Assembly: GCA_035284745.1 (NCBI GenBank)
Contig: JAYKIL010000019.1
Span: forward strand, 1-64,000
Length of the DNA stretch: 64,000 nt
Direction: 5' to 3'
Origin: JAYKJB01 sp035284745 [NCBI: Candidatus Sericytochromatia bacterium]
GTDB lineage: Bacteria > Cyanobacteriota > Sericytochromatia > S15B-MN24
Shown: one piece after another, positions 20,669-29,456 of the stretch
How positions within the stretch are numbered: the first letter of the stretch is position 1
How the letters are laid out: every line of letters starts with the position of its first letter
Notes under the pieces: model-generated
Told to the model about the DNA's origin: nothing
Databases searched by the model: none
Seen by the model: only the letters and a program-made list of their open reading frames with translations
Translations under genes and position numbers: made by a program

Positions 20669-21973
20669 ATGTCCGTTGCTCACAATTCGTTTTTGCTTGG
20701 TGCTCTGGCCGCGGTCTTGGTGACCACGGCAGAACCTGCGTGTGCGCTCACCTTGCTCGAAGCCGTGGAGCGCTCTGTCGTGCGGTCGCCCGAAATTGTT
20801 GGGTTGCGAGCTCAGGTAGAGGCTGCGCAGGCACGCACTGAGATTGCTGGCCGTGCCAGTCAACCTCAGGTCGGCTTTGATACGGGGGTGGGTGGGCAGT
20901 ACAGCAACCTCTTTGGACGGGGACCTGCAACCCAGTTGCGTCGTGACTTGGGCGCGCGCGCCTCACAACGCCTGTGGGATGCCCAGCGCACTGGTTTTAC
21001 CATTTCAGCCGCCGAGAAGCGGGCACAGGCGACTGTATTGGAAGTGGATCTGGCGCAGGAGCGCCTGGCTTTGCTGGCTACGGAGGCCTATTTAAACGCG
21101 GTCCGGCGGCGGGCCATTTTGAAATTGACCCAGGAAAATATCACTTACCATCGCTGGTTGGTCGATGTGGCGCGAGAGCGGGTGATGCGCAATCAGCTGG
21201 CCAAAGCCCGCCTCACCGAACTGCAAGCCCGTTTAGCACCTTTGATGGTAGAAAAAATCGAGCAAGAAGCGGAGCTTGCACGCTCTTTAATCACGTTGAA
21301 GGAATTGGCGGGCAGCACGGCTGATCTTAAATTGCCAGCGCGTTTGCCCTCGGAGGTGCGTCCCCGCCCCGAACCGGAGCGCCTTTTGCCAGATGTCTTA
21401 AAGACTCATCCCGCGGTGAGGCGGGCTGAACTGCTGCTGGATGCCGCTGAACAAGCGTTATCTGCGGCGAAAGCTGCTTGGTGGCCTGTGCTGGATGCCA
21501 CAGCCACCTCTCGCGTGTTGCAAGATGCAGAAGGCTTGCGAGGCTTGCAGTGGGACAATCAGGCCATGCTTCGATTGAATTGGAGCATTCTGGGTGAGGA
21601 CATACCGGCTCAGGTGCGGGAAGCGGATGCGACAAAAAAGAGCGCAGTGGCCCAAAAGGAGCAAATTTCGAGAGAAATTAGCATTGATGTCCGTCGCTTC
21701 TCAACCACCTTGGCTGCTCTACAGGATCAACAACGCGTGCTCAAGGATTACCAAGCCGTGTCGAAGTTCTCTATGGATGCGGGCATCGATTACGTCAAAC
21801 GGACGGCGCGCTTTGCGACCGATATGGTGGCTTTGGCTGAGCTGATCAATGTGCGCTACCATGCGGAGTCCAATCTTTTGGCCAATGAAATTGATGTACA
21901 GTTGACAGAGTTGCGGCTGTTGCAAGCCGCGGGCCGGCTCATGCCCAGCCTTGAGCGGGCTTATCGGAAATGA
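20669..21973 (+). CDS. TolC-family outer-membrane channel of type I secretion
   Basis: Protein of 434 aa from the ATG at 20669, giving a signal peptide of about 26 residues (hydrophobic FLLGALAAVLV core, AxA-type end at ACA) before LTLLEAVERSV, the usual start of a mature TolC-family protein. An in-frame extension to 20567 exists but would bury the signal sequence. The rest is mostly alpha-helical with two similar halves (for example residues near SPEIVGLRAQVEAAQARTEI and the later THPAVRRAELLLDAAEQALS), as in OEP/TolC proteins. It should form the outer-membrane trimeric tunnel for export of the giant adhesin. The gene lies 146 nt after the adhesin and its TGA overlaps the ATG of the next gene (ATGA), so translation is probably coupled. 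The SD is weak (GGAGGG lies 23 nt upstream). Confidence 0.88.
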   Translation: MSVAHNSFLLGALAAVLVTTAEPACALTLLEAVERSVVRSPEIVGLRAQVEAAQARTEIAGRASQPQVGFDTGVGGQYSNLFGRGPATQLRRDLGARASQRLWDAQRTGFTISAAEKRAQATVLEVDLAQERLALLATEAYLNAVRRRAILKLTQENITYHRWLVDVARERVMRNQLAKARLTELQARLAPLMVEKIEQEAELARSLITLKELAGSTADLKLPARLPSEVRPRPEPERLLPDVLKTHPAVRRAELLLDAAEQALSAAKAAWWPVLDATATSRVLQDAEGLRGLQWDNQAMLRLNWSILGEDIPAQVREADATKKSAVAQKEQISREISIDVRRFSTTLAALQDQQRVLKDYQAVSKFSMDAGIDYVKRTARFATDMVALAELINVRYHAESNLLANEIDVQLTELRLLQAAGRLMPSLERAYRK

Positions 21974-24147
21974 AGCCGCAACGTCCCTCGCCCTCCAGAA
22001 GCTACCGTGAAATTGCGTCTTGTTTGGGTTGGCTCGCGGCCCAAACAGGACGCCCGTTATCACCGGATCGGCTCTTGGCATCACTGACGGACGGTCGGGA
22101 AACACGCAGCGGCTTTGATATGGAAGGGTTAAGCCAGGCCTTGCGTCGCACGGGCTTGGCCCTCGAAGCACAGCCGGTTCCGCGAGAGGTGCTCCAAGAG
22201 GCCCATTTGCCGTGCTTTGTATTTTCTGACGTTCGCGGCACTAAAATTTTGGGGGTCGTATGGGGTGCGGAGCAAACCCTGGAAGCCAGACTATTCACCG
22301 CAGAAGAGCCCGAGGGCCAGCCCGTCGATGCGGCCCTATTCAAGGAGGCTGCTGACGGCCTGATCTATCGTGTTTCGCCGTTACCTGCGCCTCCGGCGGG
22401 AGAGGATCTGGGGACGGTCGCAAGGGCCAGGGGACATTGGTTCTGGTCATTCTTCGGTCGCGAGGCCTCGACATACGCCTATGTTGTTGTGGCTGCGGTG
22501 GCGACGAACGTGATTGCCCTGATCAGTTCGTTGTACGTCATGACCGTGTATGACCGAGTGATTCCGAACAATGCGCTGACAACACTCTGGACCCTCAGTG
22601 TGGGGGCCACGATTGTCTATGTTTTCGATCTGGTATTTCGCTTGCTGCGAGGGACTCTGGTGGATATCGCCGCGCGCCGCTTGGATGTCTTAATCAGCCG
22701 TTCCATCTTTGATCATCTCTTGGATATGCGCTTGGAGAGTCGCCGCGGGCCTGTCGGTACGATGGCCAATATGCTGAAAGAATTCAGCACGGTTCAAGAC
22801 TTTTTCTCGTCAGCCACGGTTCTGGCCTTGGTTGATGTCCCGTTTGCGATCCTGTTTATGGGCATCATTTTGCTTTTGGCACCCCCTTGCTTCTGGATCG
22901 TCGCGGCGGCTGTTCCTGTGGTTTTGCTCGCAGGTCTGATCATCCAGTTGCGTCTGAGCCGCGTGACTCAGCATTCCTATGTCGATGGACAGGAAAAGTT
23001 CGGCGCGCTGGTCGAGACGGTGACCGCCCTCGAATCGGTGCGGGCCCTCGGAGCTGAGCGAACGATGCGACGCCGTTGGCGGGAGAAGGTCGGTACCTCC
23101 GCGATGAGCGGGTATTCGGTTCGTTTCAATCAACAACTGGCGGTGAATTTGGCGATGTCCGTTCAACAGTTGACCACTGTGGCCGTTGTCATTGCGGGGG
23201 TTCTCGCGATCCAGAGTGGAAACCTCAGCCAGGGTGCGCTGATTGCAGCCGTTATTTTGTCAGGGCGTGCCATCGCTCCTTTGGGCAGTGTGGCGCAAAT
23301 TCTCAGTCGTTTCAATTTGACCCGGGCGGCCATGAAGGCGTTGGACAAGTTTTTTGAATCCCCCACGGAGCGTCCACTGGGACGGGATTTCTTGGACCGC
23401 CCTGCTATTCGGGGTGGTTATGAATTGCGTGAGGTGAGCTTTGCTTATCCTTCCACGCCGCCCGTCCCTGTCTTGCACGCCCTCAATTTGGTTATTCGTC
23501 CCGGAGAAAGACTGGCTATCTTGGGGCGGGTCGGTTCGGGGAAAAGTACGCTACTGAAGCTCTTGATCGGTCTGTTTTTGCCGAGCAAGGGTGCCTTGCG
23601 GCTCGATGGCGTGGACTTACGCCAAATTGATCCGGCCCAGTTGCGGGCGCAAGTCGCTTATGTGCCGCAAAGTCCTGTTCTGTTCAGCGGGACCGTGCGA
23701 GAGAATATTGCGATCGCTCGTCCTGAGGCCAGCGATGCGGAAGTTCTAAAGGCCGCGGGGATTGCGGGGGCTGACGGATTTATCAAACGTCATCCTTTGG
23801 GCTACGACATGCCGTTGGGTGAGCGCGGTGAAGGGCTTTCAACGGGGCAACGGCAGGCCATTGCGATCGCTCAAGCCTTGATTAAGCAGTCGGATGTCTG
23901 GTTGATGGATGAACCCACCAGTGCGATGGATGATCGGACTGAAATGGAGTTTATTCAGGCGATTGAGCCCCATCTATTGGGAAAAACCCTTGTCCTGGTG
24001 ACGCACAAACCCTCCATGCTGGACTTGGTGGATCGCTTGGTCATTATCGACAGCGGCCGAGTTGTGATGGATGGCCCTAAGCAACTGGTGCTGCAGGCCC
24101 TGCGAGCGGGTGAAGTTCGCACACCTGAACGCACCCAAGGACATTGA
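21970..24147 (+). CDS. Type I secretion ABC transporter (LapB/LssB type)
   Basis: Protein of 725 aa, the normal size for a type I secretion permease-ATPase. Residues 1 to about 150 resemble the C39-like domain of LapB-type exporters; the catalytic Cys/His of real C39 peptidases are not evident, so it probably binds substrate rather than cutting it. A membrane domain follows (for example YAYVVVAAVATNVIALISSL and the VLALVDVPFAILFMGIILLL helices). The nucleotide-binding domain has Walker A GRVGSGKST (about residue 519), signature LSTGQRQ (about 623), Walker B VWLMDEP (about 643) and a switch His in LVTHKPS. It overlaps the TolC-like gene by ATGA and precedes the adaptor gene. The expected cargo is the giant adhesin upstream. 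Not certain: whether it also exports other proteins. Confidence 0.93.
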   Translation: MKPQRPSPSRSYREIASCLGWLAAQTGRPLSPDRLLASLTDGRETRSGFDMEGLSQALRRTGLALEAQPVPREVLQEAHLPCFVFSDVRGTKILGVVWGAEQTLEARLFTAEEPEGQPVDAALFKEAADGLIYRVSPLPAPPAGEDLGTVARARGHWFWSFFGREASTYAYVVVAAVATNVIALISSLYVMTVYDRVIPNNALTTLWTLSVGATIVYVFDLVFRLLRGTLVDIAARRLDVLISRSIFDHLLDMRLESRRGPVGTMANMLKEFSTVQDFFSSATVLALVDVPFAILFMGIILLLAPPCFWIVAAAVPVVLLAGLIIQLRLSRVTQHSYVDGQEKFGALVETVTALESVRALGAERTMRRRWREKVGTSAMSGYSVRFNQQLAVNLAMSVQQLTTVAVVIAGVLAIQSGNLSQGALIAAVILSGRAIAPLGSVAQILSRFNLTRAAMKALDKFFESPTERPLGRDFLDRPAIRGGYELREVSFAYPSTPPVPVLHALNLVIRPGERLAILGRVGSGKSTLLKLLIGLFLPSKGALRLDGVDLRQIDPAQLRAQVAYVPQSPVLFSGTVRENIAIARPEASDAEVLKAAGIAGADGFIKRHPLGYDMPLGERGEGLSTGQRQAIAIAQALIKQSDVWLMDEPTSAMDDRTEMEFIQAIEPHLLGKTLVLVTHKPSMLDLVDRLVIIDSGRVVMDGPKQLVLQALRAGEVRTPERTQGH

Positions 24148-24169
24148 ACTCTCTGCGAGGAACGCCGTT

Positions 24170-25489
24170 ATGATTGCATCGCAAGCGCTTTCCGCTCGGG
24201 GCTTGGAGGAAGCGGCTTTGGCCCGACCCTCTTTTGCGGCCCGCAGTCTCGTCTTGTCGCTGACGGTGCTGGGCGTCTCGATGATCGTCTGGTCCTCCAA
24301 CTCCTTGATTGACATTCGGGCGCGTGGCGTGGGTCAGGTGGTGACGCCCAGTCAGACCCAAGTGGTGCAAAATCTAGAGGGCGGAATCATTACGGATATC
24401 CAGGTGCGGGCCGGGGATACCGTGAAACGCGGTCAGGTCCTTGTGCGATTGAACCCCAAGGCGGCGCAGGCTGACCTCAGTGAACTAGAGGTGAACGCGG
24501 TGGGCTTGCTTGCCGCCGGGATTCGCCTAGAGGCTGAGGCCAATGGGGGGGCCCCTACCTTTCCACGGGCGTTGCGTGAGCGTGCAAGGGAAGTGGTCAG
24601 GAATGAGGAGGCCCTGCATCGGCAGCGGATGAAGTCGTTAACGAACCAACTTGAGGTGATACAAGCAGAGTACAACGAGAAGCGTTCTACCTTGGCCGAG
24701 TTGCGCGCGCGCGTTCCGTCGATCCAGGAGACCCTCCGAATGATTGACGTCCAGATGCGTGAAATGGAGGCCTTGGTGGCCGCTGGTTCGGCCAGTCCTG
24801 CGGAGATTATTGCCTTGCGCAAAGAGGCCGCTGCTCAGCGCATTCAATTGACTATCGCGCAAGAGTCGATTCCAGGGGCGATTGCTGCCGTTGCAGGGGC
24901 TGAGCGACGCTTGCGTGAAAAACGAGCGACCTTCCAGGCGGAGGCTTTTGAGCAATTAAGTCAAAATCGCGTGAAATTCTTGGCCCTGCAAGGGCAAATT
25001 GATCGCAGGCGGGATCAAGCCGCCCGCACGACCGTTGTTGCGCCCGTTAATGGCGTTATCAAGACCTTACACGTCTCAACCCAAGGTGAGGTGGTCGGCC
25101 CCGGGCGCACCATTGCGGAAATTGTGCCCGCTGGGGAAACCTTGCTTGTTGAAGCCCGTATTTCGCCATCCGACATTGGTTTTGTCGCCCCGGGGCAAGG
25201 CGCTGAGGTGCGTTTAACCGCTTTTGACCATACGATGTACGGGAGCTTGAAAGGGAAGGTTACTCAGATCAGCCCCGATACCGTACGAGACGAGCAAGAT
25301 CCGAAACAGATCTTTTACAGGGTAACCATAAACACCGAAAAGAGCACTTTGAGCGGGCCTTCGGGGAATTTGTCCATTCTGCCGGGTATGATAGCCGAAG
25401 TAGATATCCAAACAGGACGACGGACCGTCCTGGATTACTTCCTCAAGCCGCTTACTCGGGCCAAGGCGACGGCCTTGCGGGAGCGGTAA
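24170..25489 (+). CDS. HlyD-family periplasmic adaptor of type I secretion
   Basis: Protein of 439 aa. The ATG at 24170 has a GCGAGG site 9 nt upstream and lies 22 nt after the exporter gene; an in-frame start at 24071 would overlap that gene by 77 nt and is less likely. One membrane anchor (about residues 25-45, SLVLSLTVLGVSMIVWSS) is followed by the biotinyl-lipoyl-like half motif (VVQNLEGGIITDIQVRAGDTV), a long coiled-coil rich in R, E and A, the second half motif (VVAPVNGVIKTLHVSTQGEVV) and a beta-barrel. The C-terminus GRRTVLDYFLKPLTRAKATAL is the family hallmark. It should link the inner-membrane ABC exporter to the TolC-like channel. With its neighbours it completes a full type I secretion apparatus. 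Confidence 0.93.
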   Translation: MIASQALSARGLEEAALARPSFAARSLVLSLTVLGVSMIVWSSNSLIDIRARGVGQVVTPSQTQVVQNLEGGIITDIQVRAGDTVKRGQVLVRLNPKAAQADLSELEVNAVGLLAAGIRLEAEANGGAPTFPRALRERAREVVRNEEALHRQRMKSLTNQLEVIQAEYNEKRSTLAELRARVPSIQETLRMIDVQMREMEALVAAGSASPAEIIALRKEAAAQRIQLTIAQESIPGAIAAVAGAERRLREKRATFQAEAFEQLSQNRVKFLALQGQIDRRRDQAARTTVVAPVNGVIKTLHVSTQGEVVGPGRTIAEIVPAGETLLVEARISPSDIGFVAPGQGAEVRLTAFDHTMYGSLKGKVTQISPDTVRDEQDPKQIFYRVTINTEKSTLSGPSGNLSILPGMIAEVDIQTGRRTVLDYFLKPLTRAKATALRER

Positions 25490-25505
25490 ATGCAAGGACT
25501 GCACC

Positions 25506-28316
25506 ATGGCCTTCCCAAGAAAGCGACGTCGCAAAGCACCGCCCCTCCGTTTCACTGAAACCGGGGTTCTGATGGTCCCTGAAGAGGCGGCCTTCTACGA
25601 TGACTTGGATGTGCTGCACCGTCTGCTGGGGCAACGCCCCGGAACGACGCCGATCGCATTGCGTCGCTTGGGGGAGATTGGAGAGGATGCCCGACTGGAT
25701 CTGACCCGGTTGCGTCGGGAACGTGCGGTGCGGTTGCGCCGTCTGCCGACTGTTTCCCGGCGGAAGCGGGCTGCCGCGAGAGTGGCGGCGATGTTTACGT
25801 TGGCTCTCGGGGGAGCGATGTTCACGGCAACCCCTGCTCACGCGCAGGCCCCTGCGCAGGCCAACGTTCAGCGGATGACCCGCACGGAAGCGCTGTTGCT
25901 TAAAGTGCTGGACACCGGCAGTGGTAAGCCCTTGGCTGGTGTAAAAGTAAAGACAGTGGCCGATGAATTGGTCGGGATCACTGACAAAAAGGGGCAATTG
26001 CGGCTCAGCAGTGAGTTGAGCAAGGAGTCGGTTCTGACCTTGGAGCGGGAGGGATACCCCCTCGTGCTGCTCGAGGGGGCCAAGCTCACAGGCAAAAGCC
26101 TGGTCGGCATGCGAAAGTTCGCCGATTCTGGGCGGGCACCGAGTGCTCTGAGACTGGGTGGGGCCAGTGCGAGGCGTAGCATTGAAAGTCAGATAGACGA
26201 TCCGGCTGAGCGCCTGTTTAATTTGGCACTTGAGCATTCCAAGCCGAGGGATTCTTATTCCGAGGCACAGGCCAAAATGGCTGAACCCGACCTTGCTTCG
26301 GTCGCGGCCTCGACACCCAAGCCTTCTCCGACCCCGGCCCCGACGGTGGCGGCAGCGCCTCGTCCGACGCCGGTTCCACAGCCTCGGGCTGCGACACCTC
26401 CTCCGACCTTTGATCCCTTGGCGGGTATGCCGTCCCCGACACCTTCTCGCCGTCCAGAATTGCAGCAGCCGGTGCGCCCCGTGGCGGTGGCGGCCATTCC
26501 GCAACCCGTGGCGCCGGTCGCTGCCGTGAGTAACCCCTTGGCTTTACCGCCGGGAGCAGTGAGTGCGAATACCGGGGGAAGGTTCATCGGGATCGCGACG
26601 CCGATTCCCGTCGCCGCTCTGCCTGAACCCACCGCCGCCCCATCCGTCGCCCCAGTGTCGACGCCGGCACCGATTGCGGTTGTTCCCGAACCTACGGGGG
26701 CTCCTTCTGTTGCTCCCACGCCTCAGGCGCGGGTTGCGGTGGCGTCGCCCCCGCAAGCGCTCGCTTCCGTGGCTCCCCCGGCGTCGCCGCTGCTCGACCC
26801 GATGCCCGCACCCACTCCGGCTCAAGTTTCTCCGGCGTTGGTGGCCGATGCCCCATCGGTGGCGACACAGACCCCGCCGGAGGCCACGGTGCCGAGGCCC
26901 GCTGTCGAAACACCGACATTGCGCCCCCAAAAGCGGGTGTCGAAGGTTGCCAAGGGCGAGGCAAAGGCCGCACGTGCGGGCCGGGTGTTGCTGAGTCAAG
27001 CGGAGCTGAATGAGGCGGAGGCGTCTCTGTTGCCTCCAAAAGCCCCTCCTCGTTCGCGCAAGCATGTGGCCAAGGTGGCCTCCGCGGACTCGAAGGCGGC
27101 CCGAGCGCTTCGGATAGTCCTGAGGGATGAACTGACTGCCGCGATGGCTGCGAAGCCCGAGGAAAAGCCGGTTGTTCATAAGGTCGAGGATCCGACAGAG
27201 GGACCCGATGCGGTGGCCCTGCTGGCCCAAGAGCCCGTGGCGCCGCCTAAAGAGTTGCCGGTTGCGGACAAACCCAAGGCCGTGGTCAACGAACCTCGGG
27301 TGCAGGGCCGCCCTCCGGAGGAGCCTCCGAAGACTGAGGGGACTGAAAATCCGGTGAAGGCGCCTGGGCCGGTGGCAAAAACGAAGACGGCCAACGCTTT
27401 CCGGGATCCCAAGCCAGGAGCGGGGGACGTGGGTCCTGCAGAGGTGAAGCTGGCTCCGCGTTCGTTGGGAGTGGTGGGCCCGGCGCAGCCTTACCTTCCA
27501 TTTCCTTTGCCTCGTGCCTTTCAGGGGGCCGTGGCACCTCAGGATGCAACCGCTGGGGCAGCCTCTCACGGCGCTGAGGATGCTCCGGCGCCGCGGGTTG
27601 CAGTGAATGTGAAACTGCCCCAAAGCCCCAAGCTCTCAGCGGTGGCTGCAAGCGCTCCGAAGCCTTACCAGGTTTCTTCGCTTCCGGAAGGGACCCATCA
27701 CGGAAATCACGTCCATGACGGCGCTCCTATGGACGACGTGGGTGAGCTTGATGCGGTTGATGTGTTGCCCGTCCGCCCTCGACGCGTCGCACCGCCAGCC
27801 ACCGTTCCTCACGTGACGCCTCAGGGCCGCGGAGGGCATGCGTCGGGGCACGGAAAGTCGTCTCACGGCACCCGTCGGGGGGCTCCGCCTCCGGCTCATG
27901 CTGTTTCTGCGCGCCGGGCTGTTCGGCATGTGGTTCAGGCGGGCGATACCCTGTCTGGAATTGCCCTGCGTGAATTGGGCAGCGAGACGTTATGGCCGAC
28001 GATTTATTACGCCAATCGTGACCAGTTGGTGAATCCCAATTTGTTGAGGGTGGGCACCGTGTTGAAAATCCCCAGAACTTCCGCCGCCATGGCGGCAGCC
28101 GGCGCACGGGTTCACGTGGTTCAGCCCGGCGATACCCTCTGGGCGATAGCCAAACAGCATCTTGGGAACCCGACCAAGTGGCCTAAAATCTACGCGGTGA
28201 ATCGCCATATCATCCGCAACCCTTGGTTAATTTATCCGGGGCAGCGAATCATTCTCCCCATGCGCGTTGCGACGGGGATCTCGGAATCGTGGGGCCAACT
28301 TTCCGCGAGCCATTAA
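25506..28316 (+). CDS. Membrane-anchored Pro/Ala-rich protein with two C-terminal LysM domains
   Basis: Protein of 936 aa starting 16 nt after the adaptor gene, with AAGGA 8 nt before the ATG. Residues 1-90 are basic and presumably cytosolic; a hydrophobic stretch near 92-112 ends in ATPAHAQA and could be a membrane anchor or a late signal peptide. Residues of about 125-200 resemble a carboxypeptidase-regulatory-like beta-sandwich (GKPLAGVKVKT, GITDKKGQLRL). A long low-complexity Pro/Ala/Val linker follows, with a duplicated basic motif (KRVSKVAKGEAKAARAGRVL and KHVAKVASADSKAARALRIV). A His-rich stretch precedes LysM 1 (VVQAGDTLSGIA, about 27.93-28.08 kb) and LysM 2 (VVQPGDTLWAIA, about 28.11-28.26 kb). 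LysM domains bind peptidoglycan. As last gene of the secretion operon it may tether or organise the exporter or the fibre at the cell wall; that role is inference. Confidence 0.8.
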   Translation: MAFPRKRRRKAPPLRFTETGVLMVPEEAAFYDDLDVLHRLLGQRPGTTPIALRRLGEIGEDARLDLTRLRRERAVRLRRLPTVSRRKRAAARVAAMFTLALGGAMFTATPAHAQAPAQANVQRMTRTEALLLKVLDTGSGKPLAGVKVKTVADELVGITDKKGQLRLSSELSKESVLTLEREGYPLVLLEGAKLTGKSLVGMRKFADSGRAPSALRLGGASARRSIESQIDDPAERLFNLALEHSKPRDSYSEAQAKMAEPDLASVAASTPKPSPTPAPTVAAAPRPTPVPQPRAATPPPTFDPLAGMPSPTPSRRPELQQPVRPVAVAAIPQPVAPVAAVSNPLALPPGAVSANTGGRFIGIATPIPVAALPEPTAAPSVAPVSTPAPIAVVPEPTGAPSVAPTPQARVAVASPPQALASVAPPASPLLDPMPAPTPAQVSPALVADAPSVATQTPPEATVPRPAVETPTLRPQKRVSKVAKGEAKAARAGRVLLSQAELNEAEASLLPPKAPPRSRKHVAKVASADSKAARALRIVLRDELTAAMAAKPEEKPVVHKVEDPTEGPDAVALLAQEPVAPPKELPVADKPKAVVNEPRVQGRPPEEPPKTEGTENPVKAPGPVAKTKTANAFRDPKPGAGDVGPAEVKLAPRSLGVVGPAQPYLPFPLPRAFQGAVAPQDATAGAASHGAEDAPAPRVAVNVKLPQSPKLSAVAASAPKPYQVSSLPEGTHHGNHVHDGAPMDDVGELDAVDVLPVRPRRVAPPATVPHVTPQGRGGHASGHGKSSHGTRRGAPPPAHAVSARRAVRHVVQAGDTLSGIALRELGSETLWPTIYYANRDQLVNPNLLRVGTVLKIPRTSAAMAAAGARVHVVQPGDTLWAIAKQHLGNPTKWPKIYAVNRHIIRNPWLIYPGQRIILPMRVATGISESWGQLSASH

Positions 28317-28332
28317 AATGACGCGTAAAAAG

Positions 28333-28361
28333 AGCCCCGTCCGGCCGATGCCGGCGGGGCT
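28333..28361. terminator. Bidirectional intrinsic terminator between secretion operon and tRNA operon
   Basis: AGCCCCG (28333-28339) pairs with CGGGGCT (28355-28361), continued inside by CCGGC/GCCGG around a CGAT loop with one bulged T. On the plus strand it is followed by only TTT. On the minus strand it is followed by CTTTTTA, a better U-tract. It probably ends both the LysM gene transcript and the convergent tRNA transcript. Confidence 0.8.
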
Positions 28362-28379
28362 TTGATGGATGGTGTGCAG

Positions 28380-28453
28380 CGCGCCCGGCGCGATTCGAAC
28401 GCGCGACCATCCGCTTAGAAGGCGGATGCTCTATCCAACTGAGCTACGGACGC
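28380..28453 (-). tRNA. tRNA-Arg (anticodon TCT)
   Basis: The minus-strand sequence folds as a cloverleaf: acceptor GCGTCCG/CGGGCGC (one G-T pair), D-arm with AGCTCAGTTGGA, anticodon stem CCGCC with loop CTTCTAA, and T-arm GCGCG-TTCGAAT-CGCGC. The anticodon TCT reads AGA/AGG arginine codons. The 3' CCA is not encoded, unlike its two neighbours. It is the last gene of the tRNA operon. Confidence 0.95.
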
Positions 28454-28460
28454 CCAAAAA

Positions 28461-28535
28461 TGGAGCGGGAGACGGGACTCGAACCCGCAACAACCTGCTT
28501 GGAAGGCAGGTACTCTACCATTGAGTTACTCCCGC
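28461..28535 (-). tRNA. tRNA-Gly (anticodon TCC)
   Basis: The minus strand gives acceptor GCGGGAG/CTCCCGC, a D-arm with ACTCAATGGTAGAGT, anticodon loop CTTCCAA with anticodon TCC, and T-arm GCGGG-TTCGAGT-CCCGT. Discriminator T and an encoded CCA end are present (plus-strand tgga at 28461-28464). It lies 13 nt from tRNA-Pro and 7 nt from tRNA-Arg, so all three are surely co-transcribed. Confidence 0.95.
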
Positions 28536-28548
28536 AAAACTTTGTAAA

Positions 28549-28625
28549 TGGTCGGGACGACTGGATTCGAACCAGCGACCCTCTGCTCCCAAAGCAGATG
28601 CGCTACCAAGCTGCGCTACGTCCCG
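28549..28625 (-). tRNA. tRNA-Pro (anticodon TGG)
   Basis: The minus strand gives acceptor CGGGACG/CGTCCCG, D-arm GTAGCGCAGCTTGGTAGCGC, anticodon loop TTTGGGA with anticodon TGG, and T-arm GCTGG-TTCGAAT-CCAGT. Discriminator A and CCA are encoded. It is the first gene of the Pro-Gly-Arg operon, and its 5' end lies only about 9 nt from the -10 box of the promoter. Confidence 0.95.
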
Positions 28626-28633
28626 CCGAAGGG

Positions 28634-28663
28634 AGTGTAACCCATGGGGAGAAAGCGTGTCAA
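28634..28663 (-). promoter_or_regulatory. Sigma-70-type promoter of the tRNA operon
   Basis: On the minus strand a perfect -35 box TTGACA (28663-28658) is followed after 18 nt by TACACT (28639-28634), a 4/6 match to the -10 consensus. The predicted start would be within a few bases of the tRNA-Pro 5' end. This is the best-looking housekeeping promoter in the window and suggests a conventional primary sigma factor. Confidence 0.7.
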
Positions 28664-28731
28664 CGAATGAGTCGCGCGCCAAGATGGGTTTATATGACGT
28701 TTGGAGATGGCTCTTTGTGCCATGACGGGCC

Positions 28732-29343
28732 TTAAGGGTGCGGGGGGGAAGGAGCGCCCGCGAGCAGAGAGATGAAGTGATGCAAGAAGGCCACTTCCTC
28801 TCGACACATTTCGACGAAGGCAAAGCCTACACGCTGTCCCCCCTCAATTTCCCCACTGTGTATGGCCCGCACGACCGCACTTAATTCTTGGTCATCCTGA
28901 CGCATCAACAGGACGCAATGAACCCCAATGGGCGGCGCCTCGGGGGCCAATACTTCGACGCCGCCGAAGCTAATATTTGAAATTTCCACAGGCGCGTTGA
29001 TAGTGTGTTCTGCAGAAATGTAGATTAATAAACCCGGGATGCTGACCTCATAGCGCGGTTCACTTCGCCGTTGCACTTTTCGCATCGCCCGAGGACGCTC
29101 TAGAATCAGCACCATGACGGGCATCATCTGCACACCAATCAACTTAGAGCTGAAATTATAGAGGCCTTCAGGCGTAAATATCTCGCCTTGCACGGCTGTG
29201 CCCGGCGCGGCCATCGGTTTCTCGCGGGACGTGCTCGCGACCAACATGGCCTCTTCGCCCATACTGACGATGAGACCTTTGAAGGTTTCATCGCCCAGGC
29301 GCAATCGCAAGGCTTGGTTGATGGTGATGTGATCAGCGTACAT
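28732..29343 (-). CDS. PilZ-domain c-di-GMP receptor protein
   Basis: Protein of 203 aa. The C-terminal half is a PilZ domain with the two ligand motifs in order: a basic R-x-x-x-R segment (QRRSEPRYEV, about residue 93) and N-x-S-x-x-G (EISNISFGGVEV, about residue 123). The N-terminal ~90 residues look like the YcgR-like beta-barrel that often precedes PilZ. No membrane segment is visible, so it is probably a cytosolic c-di-GMP sensor. It is transcribed divergently from a diguanylate cyclase gene 113 nt away, and its downstream neighbours on the same strand are tRNAs with their own promoter. Its target (motility, exopolysaccharide or adhesin) cannot be read from the sequence. Confidence 0.85.
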   Translation of the reverse strand: MYADHITINQALRLRLGDETFKGLIVSMGEEAMLVASTSREKPMAAPGTAVQGEIFTPEGLYNFSSKLIGVQMMPVMVLILERPRAMRKVQRRSEPRYEVSIPGLLIYISAEHTINAPVEISNISFGGVEVLAPEAPPIGVHCVLLMRQDDQELSAVVRAIHSGEIEGGQRVGFAFVEMCREEVAFLHHFISLLAGAPSPPHP

Positions 29344-29456
29344 AACAGGGAGGCTCGCCGCACGATCGGCGGAACCCGCCTATCCTAACATGAGAGGGAC
29401 CTGTGACGGGTGACGCCTGCACTTGCTATCACCTCACTTTTTGACACCATGGGGCC

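Noticed and set aside
24071-24169. Longer N-terminus for the HlyD-family protein
   Set aside because: It would overlap the ABC exporter gene by 77 nt, lacks a proper SD and is not part of the family; the ATG at 24170 has a suitable SD.
25452-26504. A 350-aa minus-strand frame opposite the LysM gene
   Set aside because: Arg/His/Gly-rich shadow typical of the complement of a Pro/Ala-rich gene.
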